Below, one piece after another: positions 1-9,230 of a stretch of DNA of 64,000 nt. The position numbers were made by a program, and so were the translations under genes. The notes beneath the pieces were generated by a model. It was not told where the DNA came from, made no database searches, and saw only the letters and a program-made list of their open reading frames with translations. Origin of the DNA: Citrobacter sp. R56 (GTDB lineage: Bacteria > Pseudomonadota > Gammaproteobacteria > Enterobacterales > Enterobacteriaceae); assembly GCF_016811995.1 (NCBI RefSeq), contig NZ_CP069159.1:310001-374000 (forward strand). Direction: 5' to 3'. Position 1 is the stretch's first letter. Each line of letters opens with the position of its first letter.

Positions 1-143
1 AGTTCGGCCAGCACGGTTTTCACCGGCTGCGGATAACTATGATTCTCGAGGATCTGTTGCAGGGTTTCCGATACGGTCACCAGCTCGCCGCGTACGGCAA
101 AGTTTTCAAACAGATAACGGTGTAATTGGTCATGTTGCGGCAT
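1..143 (-). CDS. hslO: Hsp33 redox-regulated holdase chaperone, N-terminal part
   Basis: The reverse strand encodes [20 protein letters not shown] and continues to the window edge, so only the first 47 or so residues are present. This matches the N-terminus of Hsp33, a cytoplasmic chaperone that is switched on by oxidation of a C-terminal zinc-binding cysteine cluster; that cluster lies outside the window. The start is drawn at the ATG giving MPQ; an in-frame ATG two codons upstream (149) would give MIMPQ and cannot be excluded. It lies 24 bp downstream of hslR on the same strand, the usual hslR-hslO heat-shock pair. Confidence 0.93.
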   Translation of the reverse strand, partial: MPQHDQLHRYLFENFAVRGELVTVSETLQQILENHSYPQPVKTVLAE

Positions 144-167
144 AATCATCTCTCTTGCAGGTGACAG

Positions 168-569
168 TCACTCACTGTCGCCGTGTTTAAATCGTAACAG
201 GTCGCGGCGTTCTTTTTTATCCGGGCGCCTGTCCGGGTGCGGCATGGTCAACGCATTAAGCTTACGCGCCAGCGCGACTTTTTCGCGTTTTTCTACGCTT
301 TCTGCCGTCTCTTCGTACAGCGCGACGGCTTCGCTTGCCGGGCGGCGTTGCTCGGTAATCGCTTTGATGATGACCGTGCGCGCGTCATTACCCTGGCGCA
401 GCATCAGGGTGGCATTCAGCTCGACAATTTTACTCGGCTTACTGCGCTGTCCGTTGTAGTGCACCTTACCGCCTTCCACCATTTCACGAGCGATGGCGCG
501 GGTTTTATAAAAACGGGCAGCCCACAGCCATTTATCCAGCCTGACCTCAACAGAGGGCTTCTCTTTCAT
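168..569 (-). CDS. hslR: Hsp15 ribosome-associated heat-shock protein
   Basis: A 133-residue basic protein with an S4-like RNA-binding domain near the N-terminus (about residues 9-70, starting VRLDKWLWAARFYKTRA) and a lysine/arginine-rich tail (RRPDKKERRDLLRFKHG). Hsp15 binds free 50S subunits that carry a stalled nascent chain with tRNA and helps recycle them after heat shock. Length and sequence agree with the family over the whole protein. It sits between yrfG (10 bp upstream) and hslO on the same strand, so the three are probably co-transcribed. The start ATG follows GGAGTCGCC on the reverse strand. Confidence 0.96.
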   Translation of the reverse strand: MKEKPSVEVRLDKWLWAARFYKTRAIAREMVEGGKVHYNGQRSKPSKIVELNATLMLRQGNDARTVIIKAITEQRRPASEAVALYEETAESVEKREKVALARKLNALTMPHPDRRPDKKERRDLLRFKHGDSE

Positions 570-579
570 GGCGACTCCT

Positions 580-1248
580 TCACATCAGCGAGGGGATCAA
601 TCGGCGGTAGTCATTTAGTGACGGATGGCGAGTATACTGCTTTTCCGCGATGCCGGAGTCAGGATTGGTCACGCCGAGGCAGTAACGAATGCCAAATTGG
701 GCGGCGGCATCGAGAATCGGCTCGCTGTCATCGATAAACACCGTTTTCTCCGCGCTTATTCCCGTCTCTTTAGCCACAGCGTGCCATAACCGCTGATCCT
801 CTTTGGGATAACCAAATGTGTGGGTGGAAAGTAATAAATCAAGGTGTGAGGCCAGACCGGTATGCTCCAGCTTCACCGCCAGGTTGTGTGGATGCGCATT
901 GGTGAGCAAAATACGGCGTTTACCGCTTGCTTTTAACGCATCTAAAAACGGAACGGTATCATCGCGCAGCACGGCGCGCGGCCCCTGTTCCGTCGTCATG
1001 GCGCAGATATCCAACCCCAGCCGTTTGCTCCAGTAATCCAGGCAGTACCAGTTTAACGTATGCTGTACGTCTTGATACTGCTGGCGAATAAATTGCTGGG
1101 CTTCTTGTGGAGAGATTCCGTGCTGTGCGCCGTAGGTTTCCGGCACCAGTTTTTGCCAGAAATAGTTATCGAACGCGAGATCAAGCAGCGTGCCGTCCAT
1201 ATCCAACAAAACGGTGTCCACGTCCTGCCAGGCGATATCAATGTGCAT
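580..1248 (-). CDS. yrfG: HAD-family GMP/IMP nucleotidase YrfG
   Basis: A 222-residue haloacid-dehalogenase hydrolase. HAD motif I is visible as LLDMDGTLLDL (about residues 14-24), motif II as ILLTNAH, and motif IV as VFIDDSEPILDAA (about residues 170-182). The family member in E. coli dephosphorylates purine nucleotides such as GMP and IMP in the cytoplasm; substrate preference here is inferred from similarity. It is immediately upstream of hslR and 65 bp downstream of igaA on the same strand. An AGGAGAG ribosome-binding site precedes the ATG. Confidence 0.94.
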   Translation of the reverse strand: MHIDIAWQDVDTVLLDMDGTLLDLAFDNYFWQKLVPETYGAQHGISPQEAQQFIRQQYQDVQHTLNWYCLDYWSKRLGLDICAMTTEQGPRAVLRDDTVPFLDALKASGKRRILLTNAHPHNLAVKLEHTGLASHLDLLLSTHTFGYPKEDQRLWHAVAKETGISAEKTVFIDDSEPILDAAAQFGIRYCLGVTNPDSGIAEKQYTRHPSLNDYRRLIPSLM

Positions 1249-1313
1249 GGGTTCTCTCCTGAGTGAAGCAATTTGCGCGACAGGGTAGCATACCCTGCCG
1301 CACGGGCGTGTTA

Positions 1314-3446
1314 TCAGATGAGGCTTTCAGGGGAAGCGATCAGTTTCGGGTTCAGGCAGCTTTCGTAGTATTGCTGAATTTCGGTCATGCGGGTGCGATT
1401 ACGCTGATAGCGTCTGAACGCCTGTATGCCGTTGTATATCGCGCTGCCCAGCATACCCAGCATCAGCAGCGTCGTACCGAGGTAGCGCCACAGGCCTGAA
1501 CGGTCTGGAATACGGTGCAGGCTGATGTGCTGCGTTCCGTTGGCGTCGGTATAAATACTGGTGACAATCCCTTCAGCGCTAAACGGCGTTTGCATGAGCG
1601 TTTGGGCCAACCGCTGGAAGGCACCCCATTGCTCCTGAGCCGGGTGGTCATACAGTGAAACGGCGGGGTAAGTCTGGTCGACCAGATCGCTGCCTTCGTC
1701 ACTGATAATCAGGAATCCTCCCGGCGCGGGGCTGTTTAGCGACTGGGCAGCACGCGCTGTTTCACGCGAAATAAACGGCGCTGTCGAGGTGGTCACCAGA
1801 TTATCCAGCGACTCTGCGCTGACAGGGCGCAGCAGGACATTGACGCCATTGAGCTTACCGGCGTTGGCGCGTTTAACCAGCGCATTCCAGTCTTTGCTAT
1901 TGCCGAGGTTCACCAGCGCATTTTTAAGGCGTATGCACTCATCATCAGCAGAGCACAGGTCAGCCGTTTTCAGCACGATGTCACCGAAATCATCCAATAA
2001 TACCATCCCTGATTTTTGAATCGCCGAGCGTAACGAGGCGCTGACACGCGAATCATCTTCGGGTTTGGGGTGCAATTGTCGGCTGATGGCTTGATTTAGC
2101 GCTGTCGCTTTATTGACAAGTTCGGACTCTGGCAGCGGCAGAGCCTTGGCGTCATTCCAGATAATTTGCGAGCAATCAAAAGGCATGAACGGGGAACCCG
2201 GCTGCGCGGTCCAGCTTCCCGGCGTATGAATATTGCACATGCCTTTACCGCTCAAATGCAGGGTATCACCAACGCGAACCCCGGCCTCTTCGAGTTTTTT
2301 CACACTGGTGGCTTCAATGGTTTGGGCACCTTTCATCCATGACAGCGTGAATTTGATGGGCATATCCAGCGGGATCCAAAACAGCAGCATCAGCAGCACC
2401 AGCAGGGAACCTCCGGAGATGATCATACTGCGCAACCAGTGCTGTAGCGGGAAGTTTTTGACTTCGTCATGCAGGGATAAAAAGCGGCCCTGGCGTACCA
2501 CGTGGCGATCCAGATAGATATCAATATCGGTTTGCTGACCGAGATCCTGCGCGATGTAAGGCTGCCAGTGAGCCGGGTAAATCAGGTCAATGATCCCCAG
2601 TGAGATATTGTTGATTTGCTCCTGGTTGTTTTCACCGAACAGCCCCCAGCGACGCGGGGTGCCTCGCAGGCAGTGGATTTCCCGTAACGCGGTTTTAGAA
2701 GGTGGTGCAAGCAATCCCCAGAGTCCCGCGGCCGACAACAAAATCGCGCCGCCGGCCATCCAGGGAACAAAGACATCTGGCGTTATCAGGCAGAAGAAAA
2801 ACAACAGGAAAGAGGCGACAATCAGCAACGCCTCACGAAGACCCGCAGGACGGCTCAACGCATATTCTTCATGCGTTTCCTGGCGAATGTTGAGCAATTC
2901 AATTTGTTCACTCTCTTCACCGCGGATCGATGCCTGAGTGGAGGCGGTGTGCTGCAATGCATAGCCACGCGTCTCTTGCATATACTCCTGCAGCGTGTGA
3001 CCGTTCAGTGAGATAACCAAAGGCAGCTTGTCGGTATGGATCAGTTCAACGTTATTTTCGTCATTGATGTACTGTTCCCAGAAAGGCGGCAGATGAACCT
3101 CAACCGAGTCGAGATAGTATCGCCATTTGTTGGGATCGTCGGTGGTAATGCCGTAACGCGTAATAGAATGCGTCAAAACGATAACGTTGTTGCTCTCAGC
3201 ATTGAGTGTGAGTGACACAGGCGCGGCACTGGCGCCAGTGGGGCCTGGCACTTGTTGGATTTGGCTGAGATTGTCGAGATAGTTCTCAACGGCGCTGCGC
3301 TCTTCGGGCGTCAGCTTACGCGTGGCTGCCTCCGGGAAGGCATTGATCCAGGGCAGGCTTCGCCGCCTGGCGCGTGTCCTGAGTAGCCATCCTGCCAGTA
3401 GACAGCAGGCCAGCAAAGCAGCTAAAAAAATCAAAATGGTGCTCAT
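1314..3446 (-). CDS. igaA: IgaA inner-membrane repressor of the Rcs phosphorelay
   Basis: A 710-residue membrane protein (also called YrfF). Hydrophobic segments are seen at the extreme N-terminus (ILIFLAALLACCLLAGWLL), around residues 205-250 (two adjacent spans), around 345-365, and near the C-terminus (YLGTTLLMLGMLGSAIYNGI). Between the last two lies a large soluble, presumably periplasmic, domain with conserved cysteines (GKGMCNIHTPG, MPFDCSQ, CSADDEC). IgaA restrains the Rcs envelope-stress system by contacting RcsD and is essential in Rcs-positive enterics. The length equals the Salmonella protein. It is divergent from nudE. Confidence 0.96.
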   Translation of the reverse strand: MSTILIFLAALLACCLLAGWLLRTRARRRSLPWINAFPEAATRKLTPEERSAVENYLDNLSQIQQVPGPTGASAAPVSLTLNAESNNVIVLTHSITRYGITTDDPNKWRYYLDSVEVHLPPFWEQYINDENNVELIHTDKLPLVISLNGHTLQEYMQETRGYALQHTASTQASIRGEESEQIELLNIRQETHEEYALSRPAGLREALLIVASFLLFFFCLITPDVFVPWMAGGAILLSAAGLWGLLAPPSKTALREIHCLRGTPRRWGLFGENNQEQINNISLGIIDLIYPAHWQPYIAQDLGQQTDIDIYLDRHVVRQGRFLSLHDEVKNFPLQHWLRSMIISGGSLLVLLMLLFWIPLDMPIKFTLSWMKGAQTIEATSVKKLEEAGVRVGDTLHLSGKGMCNIHTPGSWTAQPGSPFMPFDCSQIIWNDAKALPLPESELVNKATALNQAISRQLHPKPEDDSRVSASLRSAIQKSGMVLLDDFGDIVLKTADLCSADDECIRLKNALVNLGNSKDWNALVKRANAGKLNGVNVLLRPVSAESLDNLVTTSTAPFISRETARAAQSLNSPAPGGFLIISDEGSDLVDQTYPAVSLYDHPAQEQWGAFQRLAQTLMQTPFSAEGIVTSIYTDANGTQHISLHRIPDRSGLWRYLGTTLLMLGMLGSAIYNGIQAFRRYQRNRTRMTEIQQYYESCLNPKLIASPESLI

Positions 3447-3768
3447 GCTTTCCCCATCTTACTAAGTCTGTCAGGCGTGGTCAGTCGCACCCTGTCCAAT
3501 AAACGTGATTTTGTGGTTGGCTATCGGCAAGTGTGGAGTTGAACTTGAGCATTTTTAAGCGCATCCCATTGAATGCAAATCATAGCAAAACCACCAAATG
3601 CGGAATATCAGCAAATTCCTGGAGTTATTTCAACCTATTGACTTTTAATTTGAAATAAGAATTAATTTTAAGTGCGTTGCATAAATGTAAATAAATGGCA
3701 ATTCACATTGCCGAAACCGTGCTGCATATCGCACAATGGCGTCAGATTTCACTGCAAAGACTCTCACG
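3447..3768. other. igaA-nudE divergent intergenic region
   Basis: A 322-bp AT-rich region between two divergently transcribed genes; it must contain both promoters. The part near 3600-3720 is especially AT-rich. I could not assign -35/-10 pairs with confidence. In-frame codons upstream of the nudE start (from 3736) look like a chance extension. No hairpin, repeat or small gene with a convincing ribosome-binding site was seen. Confidence 0.5.
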
Positions 3769-4329
3769 ATGAGCAAATCATTACAAAAACCCACCATTTT
3801 GAAAGTAGAAACTGTCGCACAATCGCGCCTGTTCAACGTTGAAAGCGTGGACCTTGAGTTCAGCAATGGTGTGCGACGTGTCTATGAGCGTATGCGTCCG
3901 TCCACCCGCGAAGCGGTAATGATTGTACCTATCGTTGACGATCACCTGATTCTGATCCGTGAATATGCGGTGGGAACGGAGTCCTACGAACTGGGGTTTT
4001 CCAAAGGGCTTATCGATCCCGGAGAGAGTGTGTTTGAGGCCGCGAACCGCGAATTAAAAGAAGAGGTTGGCTTTGGTGCGCAGGATCTGACGTTTTTAAA
4101 GAAACTGAGTATGGCGCCTTCCTATTTTTCAAGCAAAATGAACATCGTGGTGGCTGAAGGCCTCTATCCGGAATCGCTGGAAGGCGACGAGCCCGAACCC
4201 CTGCCGCAGGTACGCTGGCCGCTGGTGCATTTGATGGACCTGCTGGAAGAGCCAGACTTTAATGAGGCGCGTAACGTGAGCGCTCTGTTTCTGGTACGCG
4301 AGTGGCTGAAAGGGCAGGGACGACTGTAG
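3769..4329 (+). CDS. nudE: ADP compounds hydrolase NudE (Nudix)
   Basis: A 186-residue Nudix hydrolase. The Nudix box is complete: GLIDPGESVFEAANRELKEE then VG, with the catalytic RELKEE glutamates. The family hydrolyses ADP-containing compounds such as NADH, ADP-ribose and Ap3A in the cytoplasm. The start at ATG-AGC-AAA gives MSKSLQKP as in the E. coli protein; an upstream in-frame ATG at 3736 would add 11 residues but lacks a ribosome-binding site. It converges on mrcA across a shared bidirectional terminator. Confidence 0.95.
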   Translation: MSKSLQKPTILKVETVAQSRLFNVESVDLEFSNGVRRVYERMRPSTREAVMIVPIVDDHLILIREYAVGTESYELGFSKGLIDPGESVFEAANRELKEEVGFGAQDLTFLKKLSMAPSYFSSKMNIVVAEGLYPESLEGDEPEPLPQVRWPLVHLMDLLEEPDFNEARNVSALFLVREWLKGQGRL

Positions 4330-4361
4330 GTCATAACCCGGCAGAACAACGCAGTAAAAAC

Positions 4362-4388
4362 AAAAAAGGCGCCGAAGCGCCTTTTTTT
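4362..4388. terminator. Bidirectional Rho-independent terminator between nudE and mrcA
   Basis: A GGCGC-CGAA-GCGCC hairpin (4368-4381) is flanked by an A-run on the left and a T-run on the right, so it can terminate both convergent genes. Confidence 0.9.
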
Positions 4389-4390
4389 GA

Positions 4391-6943
4391 TCAGAACAGT
4401 TCCTGCGACTCACCATTATCGATAATGGTTGTTCCCACCTCATGCACCGCGTGCTGTGTTGGCTGGGTGCCTTCGATGAAATACTCTTCGCGACTGTTAC
4501 CGCCACTGGCCAGTTGACCGGTACTGCGATCGATATTGACCGTCACAATCCCTGGCGGCGGCGTCAGCGGTTGCTCAGGTACGCCTTCCAGAACGGACTT
4601 CATATACGCGTCCCATGCCGGTTGCGCACTCTTCGCTCCGCCTTCATAGCCGGAGACCTGATCTTTGATCGCCCCGGATGCCGTCGTGCGTCCCAGATCG
4701 CGGCGGTGATCGTCAAAACCAATCCACACCGACGTTACCACGCCTGGACCGTATCCGGAGAACCAGGCATCTTTCGAGCTGTTGGTGGTACCGGTTTTAC
4801 CGCCGATGTCCCGACGCTGCAGGTCGCGGCCCGCTCGCCAACCAGTACCCATCCAGCCGGGTTCGCCGAAGATATTGGTGTTCAGCGCGCTTTTCATCAG
4901 GAACGCCAGCGGCGTGTTAATCACGTGCGGGGCATACTCCTGTGTACCGCTTTGGGCAACCAGCGCCTGGTTTGCCTGTTCAAGCTGTGGCATCGGCACA
5001 GTGGCGTTTTGCTGCTCCTGAGAAATGGCGACATCTTCGACGTTGCTGTTCTCCAGGACGTTCGATTTTTGCGTATCGCCATAAATGACCGGAATATCAC
5101 ACTCCGGGCAGGCAATTTTCGGCTTCGCTTCAAATATGACGCCGCCCTGGTCGGTTTCAATCTTACTGATGAACCAGGGATCGACCAGGAAGCCGCCGTT
5201 TGCCATAACGGCATAGCCCCGCGCTACCTGCATCGGCGTGAAGGATGCGGAACCCAGCGCCAGCGATTCGGTATGCACGATGTTTTGCGCCGGGAAGCCA
5301 AAGCGCTGCAGATATTCTGCTGCGTAATCGACGCCCATTGCGCGCATGGCACGCACCATAACCACGTTCTTCGACTGACCGAGACCCTGACGTAAACGGA
5401 TCGGACCGGCGTACTGCGGCGGTGAGTTTTTGGGGCGCCAGTCAGAACCGGCACCGGCATCCCAGCGTGAAATGGGCACGTCGTTCAACATGCTCGCCAG
5501 GGTTAAACCTTTATCCATCGCGGCGGTATAGAGGAACGGCTTGATATTCGATCCCACCTGACGCAGCGCCTGGGTGGCACGGTTAAATTTGCTCTGATTG
5601 AAGTCAAAACCACCGACCAGCGCCATTACCGCACCATTTTGCGGATTAATGGAAACCAGCGCGGAGTTAACGTCCGGCACCTGCGCCAGCCACCAGGCAT
5701 CGCCCACCTGACGAACCCAGACTTGCTGACCGGCTTGTACGGCATCAGTCACTTTACGCGGCGTGGGGCCCTGTTGTGTATCTGAGCGGTACGGACGCGC
5801 CCAGCGAATCCCGTCCATACGCAGTGATACCGACGTTCCATCCGCCAGTGTTGCCGTGGCTTCTTGCGGTGTGGCGCTGGTGATCGCGGCCGGGAGCAAT
5901 GGCCCGTAGGTAGGCAGCGCTTTCAGCGTGTCGGTAATTTTTTTGCTGTCCCAGGCGGTTTCACCCACTTTCCATAAAACATTCGACGGGCCGCGATAGC
6001 CGTGGCGCATGTCGTAGTCCAGAACGTTGTTGCGGACAGCTTGTTGAGCCGCCTGTTGGACTTTGCGGGTGATGGTGGTGTAAATGCGATAGCCATCTTC
6101 ATAAGCATTTTCACCGTACCGGCTGTACATTTCCTGGCGCACCATTTCTGACAAATAGGGGGCAGAAAACGCGATTTCCGGCGCATGGTAATTTGCATCA
6201 ATCGCTTCGTTACGCGCCTGATCGTACTGATTCTGGGTGATATACCCTTCGCTCAACATACGCGACAGAACCACGTTACGTCGCGCTGTGGCGCGATCCA
6301 TGGAATAAAGCGGGTTAAACGTAGAAGGGGCTTTTGGCAGGCCGGCAATGACCGCCATTTCACTCAGGCTAAGCTGGTCAACGGTTTTACCAAAATAGAC
6401 CTGTGCTGCGGCACCTACGCCGTAGGCACGGTAACCGAGGTAGATTTTGTTCAGATAGAGTTCGAGGATCTCATCCTTACTCAGGAGTTGCTCAATGCGT
6501 ATGGCAAGGAACACTTCCTTAATTTTACGCATTAGCGTCCGTTCCGGACTGAGGAAGAAGTTTCTCGCCAACTGCTGAGTAATGGTGCTCGCCCCCTGCG
6601 ACGCATGGCCAGAGAACAGCGCGACGCTTGCCGCACGGAAGATCCCGACAGGGTCAACACCGTGGTGCTCGTAAAAGCGACTGTCTTCCGTGGCGATGAA
6701 GGCTTTCACCATGACGGGCGGCATTTGGTTGAGCGTGACCGGGATTCGGCGTTTCTCGCCATACTGCGCGATCAGTTCACCCTCCGCGCTATAAACCTGC
6801 ATCGGAATCTGCAAACGCACGTCTTTTAACGTCGCGACGTCAGGTAGTTGCGGCTCGATATAGCGATAGAGACCATAAATCGAGCCTGCTCCCAGCAGGA
6901 TGCAACATACTGCAAGGATCAATAAATACTTTACGAACTTCAC
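4391..6943 (-). CDS. mrcA: Penicillin-binding protein 1A, bifunctional murein synthase
   Basis: A class A PBP of 850 residues from the GTG start (MKFVKYLLILAVCC). One N-terminal transmembrane anchor is followed by the glycosyltransferase domain (ATEDSRFYEHHGVDP, GASTITQQLARNFFLS) and the transpeptidase domain with the SxxK motif (VGSNIKPFLYTA), an SxN motif (GQSKNVV) and KTGTT. It polymerises and cross-links peptidoglycan on the periplasmic face of the inner membrane. I chose the GTG at 6943 by comparison with the known 850-residue protein; an in-frame ATG at 6967 would add MTLNGKSP, and neither start has a strong ribosome-binding site. It is divergent from hofM. Confidence 0.96.
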   Translation of the reverse strand: MKFVKYLLILAVCCILLGAGSIYGLYRYIEPQLPDVATLKDVRLQIPMQVYSAEGELIAQYGEKRRIPVTLNQMPPVMVKAFIATEDSRFYEHHGVDPVGIFRAASVALFSGHASQGASTITQQLARNFFLSPERTLMRKIKEVFLAIRIEQLLSKDEILELYLNKIYLGYRAYGVGAAAQVYFGKTVDQLSLSEMAVIAGLPKAPSTFNPLYSMDRATARRNVVLSRMLSEGYITQNQYDQARNEAIDANYHAPEIAFSAPYLSEMVRQEMYSRYGENAYEDGYRIYTTITRKVQQAAQQAVRNNVLDYDMRHGYRGPSNVLWKVGETAWDSKKITDTLKALPTYGPLLPAAITSATPQEATATLADGTSVSLRMDGIRWARPYRSDTQQGPTPRKVTDAVQAGQQVWVRQVGDAWWLAQVPDVNSALVSINPQNGAVMALVGGFDFNQSKFNRATQALRQVGSNIKPFLYTAAMDKGLTLASMLNDVPISRWDAGAGSDWRPKNSPPQYAGPIRLRQGLGQSKNVVMVRAMRAMGVDYAAEYLQRFGFPAQNIVHTESLALGSASFTPMQVARGYAVMANGGFLVDPWFISKIETDQGGVIFEAKPKIACPECDIPVIYGDTQKSNVLENSNVEDVAISQEQQNATVPMPQLEQANQALVAQSGTQEYAPHVINTPLAFLMKSALNTNIFGEPGWMGTGWRAGRDLQRRDIGGKTGTTNSSKDAWFSGYGPGVVTSVWIGFDDHRRDLGRTTASGAIKDQVSGYEGGAKSAQPAWDAYMKSVLEGVPEQPLTPPPGIVTVNIDRSTGQLASGGNSREEYFIEGTQPTQHAVHEVGTTIIDNGESQELF

Positions 6944-7063
6944 TGGAGATTTCCCATTTAGTGTCATTTGGGCAGTTTATAAACAAACGCGCGGTAGTAT
7001 AAAGGCAAGCCAGACGCATTGATATACCCGTTAGAGTGACGGGTGATAAGGAGATCATCAGCT

Positions 7064-7843
7064 ATGGCTTTCCGGTTCTGGCAAATAGGCCTTCATATTC
7101 AACCGCATGAGGTACTGGCGGTTGCCGTTGTTCGCGGTGCATCGGGCTGGCTTTTACAGCGCTGGTGGCGTATGCCGCTCGACCATGTCGTCCTCAAAGA
7201 GGGGTACATTTGCAATCCTGAACAGCTTGCCGCGGTACTTCAACCGTGGAGCCGGGAGCTTCCTCATCAGCACGCCATCCACCTTTCATTTCCCTCCAGC
7301 AGAACACTGCAAAGACGCTTTCCGCGCCCTGCGATGGCGCTGCGGGAACGCGAACAGACAGCATGGTTAACCGGTTCGATGGCGCGTGATCTGGACATGG
7401 ATCCCGACTCCCTACGTTTTGACTATAGCGAGGATACGTTAAGTTCGTCGTTCAATGTGACTGCCGCGCAAAGCAAGGAGGTCTCGACGTTACTGACACT
7501 CATGCAAACGCTAAAGGTGCGGGTGACGGCTGTCACGCCGGATGCCTGCGCATTACAACGATTTATTCCGTATTTAGCCTCGGGGCAGCAGTGTCTGGTG
7601 TGGCGCGATGACGTGCAGTGGTTGTGGGCGACACGTTATGCCTGGGGGCGTAAAACCGCCGAAGAAATTAGCCGTCTTGATGATCTCGCCGCGTCCTTGT
7701 CCATGCCTCCCGACACGCTGGTGATGTGCGGCGAAGATGGCTTTGATCCCTGGGAAGCCGTGTCCGTACGCCAGCCCCCCATTCCGCCGCAAGGGCATGC
7801 TTTTGCGATCGCCCTCGGCCTTGCGATGGGGGAGATACGTTGA
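7064..7843 (+). CDS. hofM: HofM, PilM-like pilus-assembly/DNA-utilisation protein
   Basis: A 259-residue protein starting MAFRFWQIGLH after an AAGGAG ribosome-binding site. It is the first gene of the hofMNOPQ cluster, whose order parallels pilMNOPQ of type IV pilus systems. PilM-like proteins are cytoplasmic actin-fold proteins that dock with PilN at the inner membrane. In E. coli the hof genes are needed to use extracellular DNA as a nutrient. Conserved blocks include RTLQRRFPRPAMALREREQTAWL and DMDPDSLRFDYSED. The stop overlaps the hofN start (ATGA). Confidence 0.9.
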   Translation: MAFRFWQIGLHIQPHEVLAVAVVRGASGWLLQRWWRMPLDHVVLKEGYICNPEQLAAVLQPWSRELPHQHAIHLSFPSSRTLQRRFPRPAMALREREQTAWLTGSMARDLDMDPDSLRFDYSEDTLSSSFNVTAAQSKEVSTLLTLMQTLKVRVTAVTPDACALQRFIPYLASGQQCLVWRDDVQWLWATRYAWGRKTAEEISRLDDLAASLSMPPDTLVMCGEDGFDPWEAVSVRQPPIPPQGHAFAIALGLAMGEIR

Positions 7844-8382
7844 TGAGCCCACTGATCAATTTTATGCCCTGGCGTCGTTCACGACGGATGGCGTGCCTGC
7901 GATGTTGGGCTGTTATGTTTGGCGGTTCACTGTTCTTATTCATCGTTATTGCGCTGAGTGTTTGCAGTGTTACGGGGCAGGAAGCCCGAACCAACACGGT
8001 TCTGCTGGAGGCTGAACAAACAAGGGCCGCCGCGCTGATGGCGAGAAAACGGGGGCTGGAACAACAGCACCAGCAGCGCCAGCAAGCGTTGCAGAGACAA
8101 ATGCTGCGTGCCCAGATGCGTCGCTGGCAGTCGGTGCTGGACGTGATTTCGCACCAGATGCCTGATCAGGCGTGGTTCACCAGGATGGCCTACCAACAGG
8201 AGACGCTTGAACTGGAAGGCAATGCGCTGAGCTTTACCGCGTTACGTTCGCTGGAAGCGATGTTGCGTCATTTGCCGATGTTTGAGTTAAGCAATACCGG
8301 CGCAACCCGGCAGGACGCAAAGGGGCGCTGGCAGTTTCACTATCAGTTAAAAAAGAGCGTGATGCATGAACGCCCTCTTTGA
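7843..8382 (+). CDS. hofN: HofN, PilN-like inner-membrane protein
   Basis: A 179-residue bitopic protein: a short cytoplasmic start (MSPLINFMPWR), one transmembrane segment (about residues 24-45) and a long, glutamine-rich predicted coiled coil (about 50-95), then a small C-terminal domain. The INFxPWR start resembles the PilN segment that docks into PilM. Its ATG overlaps the hofM stop codon, and its end overlaps hofO by 17 bp, so translation is probably coupled. A TTG one codon upstream is an alternative start with no support. Confidence 0.88.
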   Translation: MSPLINFMPWRRSRRMACLRCWAVMFGGSLFLFIVIALSVCSVTGQEARTNTVLLEAEQTRAAALMARKRGLEQQHQQRQQALQRQMLRAQMRRWQSVLDVISHQMPDQAWFTRMAYQQETLELEGNALSFTALRSLEAMLRHLPMFELSNTGATRQDAKGRWQFHYQLKKSVMHERPL

Positions 8383-8836
8383 TATCTGGTGCGCGTTAAC
8401 GCCCCGAACCCGAATTCTCTGCTGGAGTGCCGGAAACATCTGTCTGGGGATCCTGCTCCTTATTTGTCTGTTTTATCTGGGCGGGCCAGCGCTTCGCGTA
8501 CAGCGAGACGCGCTGGTTGTGCGGCGGGCAACCGTGCAGCAGCAGTGGAGAGAGCAGTACCGGCTGATGGCATCGGTCGGTGAAGCCCGCATTGCTCCAG
8601 ATGAAAAGCGCCTTCCCTTTTCTCCGCTGGAATTTCAGACGTCACATCGACGTCTTGTTCACTGGTTGCCTTCTGCCGAAGGCGGTGAGATGGCGTTGAC
8701 CTCGGTCTGGGAGGCAGTTCCTGACTTCTTTGTTCGACTGGCGGCATGTGGGATGAACGTACGTCAGTTTTCACTGAGCGTGGAAATGTCGGAGTTACTC
8801 CTGACGCTGGAACTGGAGCGTCTGAATGAGGGGTAA
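8366..8836 (+). CDS. hofO: HofO, PilO-like inner-membrane protein
   Basis: A 156-residue protein with one N-terminal transmembrane segment (ILCWSAGNICLGILLLICLFY in part, about residues 17-38) and a periplasmic domain. By position it corresponds to PilO, which pairs with PilN. It is about ten residues longer than the E. coli protein as I recall it. It overlaps hofN by 17 bp and hofP by 11 bp. Sequence similarity is clearest in the segments LPFSPLEFQ and RQFSLSVE. Confidence 0.86.
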   Translation: MNALFDIWCALTPRTRILCWSAGNICLGILLLICLFYLGGPALRVQRDALVVRRATVQQQWREQYRLMASVGEARIAPDEKRLPFSPLEFQTSHRRLVHWLPSAEGGEMALTSVWEAVPDFFVRLAACGMNVRQFSLSVEMSELLLTLELERLNEG

Positions 8837-9230
8837 ACGCTGGCTGTTGGTTTGCCTTTCTCTTTTGACGCTGACCGGTATGCGCGATCCTTTCAAACCA
8901 CCAGAAGACCGCTGCAAGACAGGCGAGCTCTTGCAATGGCGCTTTCAGGGGGTGGTAAGTCGGGGCGAAAAGCTGATCGGCATCGTCAAAGACAGTCAGC
9001 AGAAATGGCGTCGAGTGGAACCTCTCGAGCCACTGGATAACGGGTGGAGAGTCGCCCAATTGACCACGCAAACTTTAACGCTCGAGCTTGGTGAAAACTG
9101 TGAGCCATCACAGTGGCAGTGGCAACGACAAGGAGAAAAGGATGAAGCTATGGATAGCCGCGACGCTGATGATCATCATGCAGACAGCGCAGGCGGGAAA
9201 AACGCAAAACGTCACGCTAATGGTGGATGA
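8826..9230 (+). CDS. hofP: HofP, PilP-like protein
   Basis: A 134-residue protein with an N-terminal signal or anchor segment (KRWLLVCLSLLTLTG) followed by the family-typical MRDPFKPPED stretch. It has two cysteines (about residues 30 and 93) that could pair in the periplasm. PilP proteins bridge the PilNO inner-membrane complex to the PilQ secretin. Its final 89 bp overlap the start of hofQ in another frame, which is unusual but is also seen in E. coli. Confidence 0.87.
   Translation: MRGKRWLLVCLSLLTLTGMRDPFKPPEDRCKTGELLQWRFQGVVSRGEKLIGIVKDSQQKWRRVEPLEPLDNGWRVAQLTTQTLTLELGENCEPSQWQWQRQGEKDEAMDSRDADDHHADSAGGKNAKRHANGG

Noticed and set aside
237-737. Long plus-strand frame opposite hslR and yrfG
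   Set aside because: It is antisense to two clearly conserved genes and has no ribosome-binding site or recognisable domain.
4442-5395. 317-codon open frame opposite mrcA
   Set aside because: A shadow of the high-GC mrcA coding strand; the mrcA frame has all PBP motifs.
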